Origin: Saccoglossus kowalevskii
Lineage: Eukaryota; Hemichordata; Enteropneusta; Harrimaniidae
Length of the DNA: 21,436 nucleotides
Direction of reading: 5' to 3'
NCBI RefSeq assembly: GCF_000003605.2
Contig: NW_003122913.1
Location: 378,939 to 400,374, forward strand
How positions within the stretch are numbered: the stretch's first letter is position 1; every line of letters begins with the position of its first letter. The position numbers and the translations under genes were made by a program. Below are positions 13,106-20,364 of this stretch, in pieces. The notes under the pieces are model-generated. The model searched no databases and was not told the DNA's origin. It was given only the letters and a program-made list of their open reading frames with translations.

Positions 13106-13140
13106 CACTACACTACACTACACTACACTACATTACATTA
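13106..13140 (+). repeat. (CACTA)5(CATTA)2 microsatellite
   Basis: Five perfect cacta units run into two catta units. The tract is inside the copy B-specific block and absent from copy A. Confidence 0.9.
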
Positions 13141-13196
13141 CAAGTAGTGAAAATCAAGTAATGCCTTAGAGTGATGAAACATTACAATTGACTTAC

Positions 13197-13381
13197 CTCA
13201 AAATTGAATGATACCAGTTAGAATGAGCAGGACAGAACATGTTTTTGTACGCTCCTATACTCAGCGAACCGGCCAGTCTTTTGCTGCCTTTGTAATTACA
13301 GTGCTTGATTTTTAACGCTTTCATATTCAAGTATATTTTATTACTGTTGTCTTTATTGGCATGAACAACATGCAAAATTAT
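13197..13381 (-). CDS. Candidate internal exon, 185 nt, unknown protein
   Basis: Read on the - strand, a pyrimidine-containing stretch ends in caacag just before 13381, and the open segment ends GAG at 13197 followed immediately by gtaagt (13196-13191). This is a full match to the metazoan 5' splice-site consensus. One frame is open across all 185 nt (61 codons plus two bases, phase 0 in and phase 2 out); the other two frames are closed by stops within the first ten codons. The peptide is mixed in composition, unlike the Ile/Phe/Asn-rich noise elsewhere. It includes YLNMKALKIKHCNYKG, SKRLAGSLSIGAY and FCPAHSNWYHS, with two Cys, and it uses GC-ending codons (CTG GCC GGT TCG CTG). The alternation of polar and hydrophobic residues suggests beta strands of an extracellular module, but I do not recognise the family. 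Partner exons are not identified. It may be a live exon, a relic, or chance. Confidence 0.42.
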
Positions 13382-14555
13382 CTGTTGAAACATAGATATT
13401 GTAGGTTTGGTTGTCATACACAATTGCTAATAAGCTGTTTGTGTTTTTGAGATTGCCTACGAAAATATTGCATATGTTTTATATTACGCCTTTTAAAACC
13501 AAAATATGAAACGAATACCGCTCATTTCTAGTCCACATAGAACTAGAGCATGAGTAATACAGTTATTTGGTAGCAAAAGTGGCTCATTCGATAAACAAAC
13601 TTTAGTGGATGGACAAACAAGTGGCATATTTGATAAACAGATCGCCATTGTCCTTGAAGCGACAAATAATGTTGCTACAACCGAATGTTTAATATGTAAT
13701 TGCAATCGGTATCAGTTTGATTAACAAACGAATACAACAGTTATTTCATATCCGGCATTTGTTGCTGTTTCTCGCAGAAATCAGAATCGTAATTTATAAG
13801 CGCGGTTGAGAAACCACCAAAACGTTGTGACATTGCATAAAGAACACCGAATCCTTATGCGCTGATAGTGTATTCTTGGGACCATTAATGTATTCACGGT
13901 TCAGAGAACGCTTTGCTAAAATGAATACTGATTTTGGAGTGCACTCAATCAAGCACATTGCGTCAGAGATAAAAGAAATTTATTAATCTATGAGAATTAT
14001 TGGAATTATTATATTTCCTAACTTTATAATAAATATTCGCTTTCGACTAAACGACGAATTGAATTTTGTAATAAACAGCATCATGATTAAAAAAAAAAAC
14101 ATTAACCTGATGTTTCTTATCAAATTAGGAAACGTGAAACCAATCAAAACAGAGCATGTGGAAATGTATATTGATCAGTATATTAGAACATTTCATGTGT
14201 ATGTTAACTGTAATATTTACAGTGTGGTTTTAAATCAATACCAGGTTTCAAAAAAGCAGTATAATGTTATTTTTATTACATATAAAAATGACATAATGAT
14301 CAACGGATATACGATCCTGATATTAGCTATTTTGTGCGCTGTGGGAAGGTTTCAAAATCAATGATATCGGTTTGTATAATGATGTTTTTTTAGTAATCAT
14401 TATTAATAACATATCGCTTTGCCACACACGACGACTAACCAAATAACTAACAGAAGTAACATATGGATGGAAGTGCCTAAATGCTGGCAACATGAGCCTT
14501 TAGTTTTATAAACATAATGTATATTCGATGTCTTTGACATGTTTTAGTTGTCAGT

Positions 14556-14908
14556 TTGTCAGACCAGAGCAAATGCAGTAACGGAGACGACCAAGTGAAA
14601 AAAAAAACATGCGTGATTTTCAAGGCTTCGTTAAGAACTTGCTTATGCGTATGGAGAAAAACATGGCTAAAATTAGTAATGACTATACAACCATTTTATC
14701 TAGACTGGAGAAGGAAGATATGCGACACACGGCATTGCAGGAAAATGTATAACAACAGGAAGAAACCATAAAGGACCTGCAGAATACCAAAAAAGAAATG
14801 GCGAAGCAGCTACAATATCTACAAAGTAGTGTATCAACATTACAAGATAAGGGCACGGATCTAGAAGCCGTACCTACACACGAATTGGTGACGTCACAAA
14901 ATACATGA
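14556..14908 (+). pseudogene. Decayed coiled-coil reading frame, LINE ORF1-like
   Basis: From ATG 14609 one frame is open to TGA 14906-14908 except for a single TAA at 14750-14752. The peptide before the stop (MRDFQGFVKNLLMRMEK…) and after it (QQEETIKDLQNTKKEMAKQL…) is rich in Leu, Glu, Lys and Gln at heptad-like spacing, as expected of a long coiled coil. A second frame just upstream, from about 14556 (SDQSKCSNGDDQVKKK), runs into the A10 tract at about 14598-14607; a one-base slip there would put the two in the same frame. A small Cys-containing start followed by a coiled coil is the usual build of ORF1 proteins of L1-like retrotransposons, which trimerise and bind RNA. An AATAAA lies at 14962-14967. 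It may instead be the last exon of a host gene, since ttgtcag at 14557-14563 could serve as a splice acceptor. Confidence 0.45.
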
Positions 14909-15394
14909 CCTTCAATCGGGGTCGTTTCCTCGGTATATACGAATTGGTATATACAAATTACAATAAAGATACTTAAGACATTACACATAAGGTAAAACAA
15001 ATCATGTGACAATATAATGATAATAACGGTAATAAATCCTAGCTTAACAGTTGAACAAAACGCTCATATAGTCAGTCGGGTGACGCCGAGGGTCACGCAC
15101 TGTGTTACAAAATAGCCGTGTGGTTGAAACTGGGTCATGGCGTGACGGGTGAGGAAGACATCATTAAACACTCTCAAAATCACAATAAAACGGGGAAGTG
15201 GTTGCATATTACGGCGTAGCCAACATGGGAAATAAAAAAACGCCCAATACAAACGACATGGGTTCGAATCACACTAGATACACACTCGCCAGAACCGAAG
15301 CAATCAGAAATCAGCAATCGTTTTGGCTTTTCCGTTCAACTCATCGGAACACTGGAGTAGTTAGAAAAATGAACACCACTTAACGACCTACGTC
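14909..15394. other. Non-coding stretch with one Pol III B-box-like site
   Basis: An AATAAA (14962-14967) follows the coiled-coil frame. At 14932-14954 the palindromic octamer gtatatac occurs twice. Around 15080-15230 the sequence is less AT-rich than most of the window. At 15261-15271 ggttcgaatca is close to the tRNA B-box (GGTTCGANTCC), and about 45 bases upstream cggcgtagccaac is a loose A-box match. No gene is supported; open frames on both strands here are short and featureless. Confidence 0.45.
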
Positions 15395-15482
15395 GTGGCG
15401 TGGTACACCAGCGTGCCATCAAAATAAAACAAAATTAGCTTGAAAAGGCAGTGGGGGTTCGAGTCCCGCTCAGAGCTACCGC
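15395..15482 (+). repeat. tRNA-like relic or SINE head
   Basis: The sequence gggggttcgagtcccgc around 15454-15469 contains an 11-base match to the Pol III B-box (GGTTCGAGTCC at 15456-15466), with a T-arm-like stem broken by one mismatch. About 55 bases upstream gtggcgtggtacaccagcgtgcc (about 15397-15419) resembles the D-arm/A-box part of tRNA-derived SINEs. No matching 5' acceptor strand pairs with the 3' side, so this is not a functional tRNA gene. A decayed tRNA-derived SINE is the best reading. Confidence 0.38.
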
Positions 15483-15770
15483 AAAAACGTAAATTGAACA
15501 AACTGAAATCTCTCTAACCGTAAACAAAGAACGTGGCGAAAAAATAATAAACCTCACAAAACTCCACCAAAGTCAAGGTAAGTTTTGTCAAAGTGTCGAT
15601 GGCGTTTCCTATATTACGAAAACAATTCAGGAAACAAACGAATATCTTCTGTGGTGTTGTGGAATTTATACTGTGTCTGCGGAATTGTTGATTGAGGGTT
15701 CGAAACCAGCAGTTAATATTTTGTTAGAAAGTTTCACAATTCAATCAAATATCCAATGATACCAGTATAT
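15483..15770. other. Unannotated stretch before the 92-bp array
   Basis: No open frame of note. One further B-box-like site, ggttcgaaacc, lies at 15697-15707. It lacks a convincing A-box upstream and is listed only because two similar sites lie within the preceding 450 bp. Confidence 0.4.
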
Positions 15771-16660
15771 TTATTTCATTATTTTAACAACTTGCAATGG
15801 TGGAAGTTGGTCAAACACGAGTTCTTACACCTAAATAAGTATCAAATATTTGTCGACACATTTATTCTCTCAATTTAACAACCTTGTAAAGGTGGAAATT
15901 AATTAAACAACAGGTATTTACTCACAAATATAATGGTCAATATTTGTCCAAACATTCATTCTGTCAATTTAAGAACTTGTAATTGTTGGAATTAATCAAA
16001 TGAGAGTTGTCTACACCAAAATAAGTTTCAAATACTTGTCCATACATTTATTCTCTCAATTTAACAACTTGTAATGGTGTAAAATTATTAAATGAGAGTT
16101 GTCTACACATAAAATAAGTCTAAAATATTTGTCCACACATTTATTCTCTCAATTTAACAATTTGTAATTTGTGGAAGTAAATTGAATTCGACTTTTCTAC
16201 ACCAAAATAAGTTTAAAATATTTGTCTGCACATTTAATCTTTCAATTTAACAACCTGTAATTGTGGGAATTAATCAAACGTGAGTTGTTTACACCAAAAT
16301 AAGTCTAAAATATTTGTCCGCACACTTATTCTCTCAATTTAACAACTTGTAATGGTGTAAAATAATTAAACGAGAGCTGTCTACACCAAAATAAGTCTAA
16401 AATATTTGTCCGCACACTTATTCTCTCAATTTAACAACTTGTAATGGTGTAAAATAATTAAACGAGAGCTGTCTACACCAAAATAAGTCTAAAATATTTG
16501 TCTATACATTTATTCTCTCAATTTAACAACTTGTAATGGTGTAAAATAATTAAACGAGAGTTGTCTACACCAAAATTAATCACAAATATTTGTCCACACA
16601 TTTATTGTCACAATTTAACAACTTGTTAATAGTGGAAATTACTTAAACGCGACTTGTTTA
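15771..16660 (+). repeat. 92-bp satellite array, about 9.7 copies
   Basis: Units begin with ttattctctcaatttaacaa or a close variant at 15771, 15862, 15956, 16048, 16141, 16234, 16326, 16418, 16510 and 16602. The spacings are 91, 94, 92, 93, 93, 92, 92, 92 and 92. Each unit then carries cttgtaatggtg, a segment like taaacgagagttgt, ctacaccaaaataagt and a close form of aatatttgtccacacat. The last unit is truncated. Units from 16234 onwards are nearly alike: 16326 and 16418 are identical over about their first 85 bases. The 5' units (15771, 15862, 15956) are clearly diverged. There are no coding frames. The repeats are contiguous, with no unique spacers. Confidence 0.95.
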
Positions 16661-16728
16661 ATCAGTTGACATCAATGCAACTTACCCGCAGACAGTGCAC
16701 AACAGAGTATCATTATTGAGCAATTATA

Positions 16729-16842
16729 AACAGGAACGTGTCTTGGCATTAGGGTTAGGGTCGGGTCAGGTATGGGCAACGGAATTATTAACAGGAACGT
16801 GTCTTGGCATTAGGGTTAGGGTCGGGTCAGGTATAGGCAACG
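16729..16842 (+). repeat. 61-bp duplication containing telomere-like TTAGGG
   Basis: Two units start at 16729 and 16790 with aacaggaacgtgtcttggca. Each contains ttagggttagggtcgggtc, and they share 53 bases with a single g/a difference at about 16773/16834. The core has two perfect TTAGGG hexamers followed by degenerate tcgggtcagg. The short open frame spanning it is a by-product of the repeat. Confidence 0.9.
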
Positions 16843-16974
16843 CAAATGGCAAACACCCAAGTGGCAAGATGTACACTAACTTGTTATAGCATGCATATAG
16901 TTTACACAAGTAAAAACACAAAATTTGCAATTTTTTGGACAATTGTAACTCATAATAGAAATATGTTGTATTTC

Positions 16975-16988
16975 TATATATATATATA
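16975..16988. repeat. (TA)7 microsatellite
   Basis: An uninterrupted ta run, followed by cactatatag. The sequence between 16843 and 17035 otherwise shows nothing recognisable. Confidence 0.85.
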
Positions 16989-17035
16989 CACTATATAGTC
17001 TTATCAAATGCAAACACATCCAGTCAATCCATTGT

Positions 17036-17112
17036 GATCTTGTGGTTCAGTTGTCTACACAGTGATCAGGAGGACACGGGTTCAATTCCCATGCTTGCCA
17101 GTTTTTTTCGCA
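17036..17112 (+). repeat. tRNA-like relic or SINE head
   Basis: An A-box-like tggttcagttg at 17043-17053 and a B-box-like ggttcaattcc at 17079-17089 lie 36 bases apart, start to start, a normal tRNA-gene spacing. A T-rich run (17102-17108) follows, as after a Pol III transcript. The acceptor ends do not pair well and the anticodon arm is not clear, so this is a tRNA-derived SINE head or a tRNA pseudogene rather than a working tRNA gene. It lies about 70 bp upstream of the LINE remnant. Confidence 0.48.
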
Positions 17113-17177
17113 AACACTAATTTGCAATAAAGGTAAATATGAGTAGTGGAGTTTTACCGCGTTATTGTACTTGATGT

Positions 17178-17516
17178 TTGCAGAGTATAATAATACCAGT
17201 ACCAGTTGAAACCTCATCTGTTGGCTCCGTTTTCGTATGTCATCATCGCCGTCACGGAAGTCTTTCTGTTACTGTTGCCATTTTGGTATTTGAACCATCA
17301 CACCTGTACTATATCAATTACGGTAATATTACGTTGCGTGTGACAGTTTCCAGTATCCGTACAGATCATAGTATGGTTACAATTACATTTGATACCCCCG
17401 ACACCTCAAGAGGGCCCGGTTTTTGGATATTTAACTGCAGCCTTCTGACTGATGAAAACTTTGTTGAAGAAATTAAAGCCCTGATATCTGATGTACTGAA
17501 AGAGAGCCAAGGTTAA
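17178..17516 (+). pseudogene. LINE endonuclease C-terminal fragment
   Basis: The frame carries TDH at 17361-17369, equivalent to the SDH motif whose His and Asp sit in the endonuclease active site. This is followed by RGPGFW (17409-17426), the F-N-x-S-L-L segment, and ENFVEEIKALI, which is the standard junction between endonuclease and RT linker in L1/Tx1 proteins. Homology is credible from about 17330 on; the first fifty codons have no recognisable endonuclease motif. The ATG-like start is not meaningful because the fragment is truncated. The frame closes with TAA at 17514-17516, where family members continue into the linker. Confidence 0.8.
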
Positions 17517-18591
17517 GCACATGATGCTCAGCAAAATTTTGAATATTTGAAATATAAAATTAGAGAAAAAAAAATACTTTATAGTAAGGAAAAGAAAAAA
17601 AAGCTTCTCACTTTGGAAAATGATCTGAACAAAAAACGACTAGATAAGCAGATCGATGGCACAGTACGAAAGAGTAAAACATGATCTAGAGAAGCAAATC
17701 TCTCAACAGGTAAATGGGTCTATAATTCGTTCGCGCGTTAATTGATACCAACAAGGTGAAAAGAGTAATAATTTTTTCTGAATCTAGAAAAACGAAATTA
17801 TAATAAGAAATCGGTCTCATAACTTAATCATGAAGGTAAAGAAACCACAGACTCCATACAAATCATAACCTTTTTGTGCGATTTCTACGTGAAGCTTTAT
17901 ACATCAAATTCAGAAGTTAATTTAGACAGTTATGATAACATCCTAAATGTATCTGTTATCCCGACTCAAATACTGATGAACTGAATTTGTGTGAAGGTGA
18001 AATCACTAAAACGGAATTGTTGGAGGCTTTAAAAAATACCTAAAAATAACACTCCTGGCAGTGATGGTATTCCACCAGAGTTCTATCTTTTCCTTTTGGC
18101 GACTCGATCCTAAATTATGCATATAATAATGGCTCTCTCTCCGTTACACAAAGACAGGCTGTGGTAACCCTACTACCAAAACCTGAAAAGACCTACTTCA
18201 GATTAAGAACTGGAGGCCGATCTCATTATTAAACACATATTGTAAATTAGCAAGTCGATGCATGGCTAATATAGTCGTAATTGTCTTGCCATATATTATC
18301 CATGAGGATCAACCGGCTGTCATTAAGCGTAGGCGGATCACAGAAAACATTGTTTATTAAGTGACATTATTGAATGATGTGGAAGTGAAGAAACAGCGAA
18401 CAAAGGTGCACTACTGTTTTTAGATTAAGCAAAAGCCTTCGACTCGTTAGAGTGGCCCCTTTCTTTTCAGAGCTTTACAACTTTTTGGTTTTGGCCCGTC
18501 ATTAAATAGATTGGTTACGACATTTTATACAAGCATCCAAAGTTGTGTAATCAATAGGGGTACCAGCACTGGTTGTTTTAATCTGCATAAA
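17517..18591 (+). pseudogene. LINE ORF2 linker and N-terminal half of reverse transcriptase, frameshifted
   Basis: Fragments in different frames follow the family order: a Lys-rich linker (about 17540-17620), IIRSRVN…YQQGEKSN (17722-17775; TGA 17743-17745 replaces the conserved Trp), NTPGSDGIPPEF (18048-18083), NWRPISLLN (18208-18234), LPYIIHEDQ (18286-18312) and the motif-A region FLD-stop-AKAFDSLEW (18417-18452). The motif-A aspartate (18423-18425) is retained but is followed at once by TAA (18426-18428). At least three frame changes are needed, one in the A-run near 18031-18036. In a live element this half binds the primer-template and supplies the first catalytic Asp. Confidence 0.85.
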
Positions 18592-19014
18592 GGTGTAAGA
18601 CATGGATGCCCTCTGTCAACTGCACTTTTTTTCATTTCGATATAGTTATTAGCTATTTATATTAGAAATAACGACCTTGTGAAAGGTATTATTTTACCCT
18701 CTGGTCATCAACAAAAATACTCTGCTTATGCAGATGATACAACACTGATTCTTAGAGACAGTTCTTTCATTAAAGCTTCTCTAAATATTTTGTCAAATTT
18801 TTCCAAGTTATCTGGTTTAGCGCTTAAGTTAGATAAAACAGAACTTGTACTTCTTGGTAACCAGATAGGGGTATGGGAGCTTAGACGGGGCCTATTACCA
18901 ATAAATAATCCGGTAAGAGTTCTAGGTGCTTATTTGGGCCATAATAAAGTTGAAAATGAAAGACTAAACGTTGTGGGTAATCTACAAAAAATGAAAAATA
19001 AACTAAACATTTAG
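18592..19014 (+). pseudogene. LINE reverse transcriptase catalytic core (YADD)
   Basis: A single frame runs from GVRHGCPLS (18592-18618) through YADD (18727-18738), the motif-C pair of catalytic aspartates, to the thumb-proximal SGLALKLDKTELV stretch. It is interrupted by TAG at 18643-18645 and closed by TAG at 19012-19014. His replaces the usual Gln of the VRQGCPLSP motif. The thumb region continues in the same frame beyond the second stop. Both catalytic aspartates of YADD are intact, so inactivation is by stops rather than active-site loss. Confidence 0.93.
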
Positions 19015-19821
19015 AAATCACGGGACTTGACCATCCAAGGAAAAGCTATTTTAGAAAAGTGCTTTGGTGCATCACAATTAATCTACATTATGAATAGTTT
19101 ATCAGTACCAATCCAAGTAGTTAAACAAGCCAGCTCTTTTCTGTTTAATTTTCTGTGGAGAGGTAAAAAGCATCATGTTAAAAAATCAACTATGATTGAA
19201 GACGATTCACAAGGTGGTGTAAAAATGATGGATCTTAAACTAATGAACAAGGCATTAAAAGTAACTTGGATTAACAAAATCATAGACTCGCACGTACCAT
19301 GAACATACATACCAAACTATTTTTTTAATAAATTGGGCGGATTGAAATATATTTTGAACTGTGATTATTTTGTTGATCGTCTTCCAGTCAATGTCCCTAG
19401 CTTTTACAAAGAAATTCTTACATTTTGGGCAGAATTTACGAAAAAATGTAACGATCCGGTGAATGACCGGCCTAGCCAATACATTATCTGGAATAATAAA
19501 AATATACTCGTGGGAGGAAAGTACGTTTTCTACCGCGAATGGGTAAAGCGAGGAGTAAAATCTATGAGAAATTTGGTTGAAAATGATGGAAATATCCTAA
19601 CTTGCAATCAATTTAAAAGTAAATATATAAAAGCCGATTTTCTCACTTACAATAGCATTATAGCTGCTAAACTAAGCCAATGGAAAACAAAATTAAAAAG
19701 TGATATCTTACCCGTGCGAAAGAAAGAGAATGTGAACTCTAAACTGTCAAAATATAAATGTCAACATTTTTATAACGATCTGAAAACTAATAAATTTGAA
19801 AAAAAAAAACATCTGACATAG
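19015..19821 (+). pseudogene. LINE ORF2 post-RT region
   Basis: This part continues in the same frame as the YADD core. It contains SRDLTIQGKAILEK, LFNFLWRGKK, GGVKMMDLKLMNKALK and then, after TGA at 19300-19302, NKLGGLKYIL, PSFYKEILTFWAEF and SQYIIWNNKNI. These blocks are characteristic of the region after the thumb in L1/Tx1-like ORF2 proteins of invertebrates and fish. The stops at 19012 and 19300 both fall where Trp is expected. The last open stretch, 19333-19821 (162 codons), is the longest intact one in the element and ends in an A-run that probably frameshifts it. Confidence 0.88.
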
Positions 19822-20361
19822 ACACTTCCAACAGAAAGGGATATGTTGGACACGTAGACTGGCGGGCAATTTGGTTAAACGTGACACAAATAACTGTTCT
19901 TTGCGCTATTTTCAATATAAAATACTGGTATTCTCGCAACAAATTCATTTCTAAAACTCAACCAAAAGATTGATGATGATAAATGTAATCACTGTGACCA
20001 GACAGAGGAATTAGAACATTTGTTGTGGAAATGTAAGGAGAGTAGAACATTTTGGGACTCATTCAAAACTTTATGGACACAAATCACGTTTATAGACACT
20101 AAACTTGGAAACAAAGATGTTATTTTCAATACTATAGAAAGAATTCAATCAAAGGCCTTGTGGAAGCACTTAATACTACTTGGGAAATATGAATTGTACG
20201 GAGTAAGATTTAACAATCTCAAACCAAATTGTAATACTTATATTGAGAGTATAAAACAAATAATAGACCTGGAGAAACGTATTGCAAAACCAAACCAACA
20301 ATATGGGGAGTTTATAGATGAATGGAAGAAAGCTCTATTGTATTTTAAAATCGCACACTAA
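19822..20361 (+). pseudogene. LINE ORF2 C-terminus with Cys/His motif
   Basis: After a frame-scrambled stretch (about 19822-19950) the original frame resumes at KIDDDKCNHC. The spacing C-X2-C-X7-H-X4-C uses codons 19984, 19993, 20017 and 20032, followed by a Trp-rich tail (FWDSFKTLW). This matches the position of the L1 ORF2 C-terminal zinc-knuckle-like motif, whose human form has C-X3-C spacing. The frame then runs open to TAA at 20359-20361, near the natural end of the protein. Confidence 0.85.
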
Positions 20362-20364
20362 TTT

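Larger units (their letters stand above)
12998..13418. other. Block present only in copy B (about 420 bp) carrying an exon candidate
   Basis: Both copies share tctagccctcac on the left (5658 and 12977) and cacaattg on the right (5681 and 13420). The intervening sequence is about 15 bp in copy A and about 430 bp in copy B. The block contains a pentanucleotide microsatellite and, on the - strand, an internal-exon-like segment; both are listed separately. No target-site duplication or terminal repeat is visible. Confidence 0.65.
8611..14557 (+). repeat. Large direct duplication, copy B
   Basis: This is the second, direct-orientation copy of the unit at 1-7107, offset by 8610 bases at its start. 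It is shorter because it lacks three large blocks present in copy A (about 370, 1313 and 412 bp) and one of about 146 bp. It has two of its own (about 399 and 420 bp) plus about 97 bp at 14441-14537 near the right end. Shared parts contain no supported gene. The junction corresponding to the missing 1313-bp block is clean: copy B runs aaaacgatcac directly into aaagagataatg near 11680-11690, whereas in copy A these lie at 2942-2952 and 4266-4277. Whether the unit is a segmental duplication or two copies of a very large unclassified mobile element cannot be decided from two copies; I see no terminal repeats or element genes, so segmental duplication is favoured. Confidence 0.9.
17178..20364 (+). 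mobile_element. 5'-truncated, inactivated L1/Tx1-type LINE (ORF2 remnant)
   Basis: In order on the + strand are an apurinic-endonuclease C-terminus, a linker, a reverse transcriptase with all main blocks, a long post-RT region and a terminal Cys/His motif. This order, with an N-terminal endonuclease of the EEP type and a CCHC-like C-terminus, is the architecture of L1/Tx1-group non-LTR retrotransposons. The N-terminal three quarters of the endonuclease are missing, consistent with 5' truncation during target-primed reverse transcription. Coding is broken by several stops and frameshifts, so no active protein is possible. From 18592 to 20361 most of the sequence is in one frame (start positions congruent to 18592 modulo 3). 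I cannot place the 3' end: no poly(A) tail or simple 3' repeat is evident after the final TAA at 20359-20361. The 17178 start marks where similarity is first arguable, not a proven boundary. Confidence 0.93.

Noticed and set aside
13493-13705. 70-codon - strand frame with a Cys/Leu-rich peptide
   Set aside because: Against copy A nearly every change in the aligned codons alters the amino acid, and copy A carries stops in this frame.
13990-14364. 124-codon + strand frame in copy B, partly conserved in copy A (from 6289)
   Set aside because: Over the first 33 codons the ten differences are split about evenly between third and other codon positions, copy A has a stop and a frame change, and the composition is Ile/Asn/Lys-dominated. 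No sign of purifying selection.
14683-15012. 109-codon Cys/Ser-rich frame on the - strand
   Set aside because: It is the antisense shadow of the coiled-coil frame.
15771-16660. Regular repeats considered as a CRISPR array
   Set aside because: The 92-bp units are contiguous with no unique spacers, and the setting is eukaryotic.
16729-16842. Considered as a true telomere
   Set aside because: Only two consecutive TTAGGG per unit, internal location, and non-telomeric flanks on both sides.
17036-17112. Considered as a functional tRNA gene
   Set aside because: Acceptor ends do not pair and the anticodon arm cannot be folded convincingly.
19255-19479. 74-codon - strand frame
   Set aside because: Antisense shadow of the LINE post-RT region.
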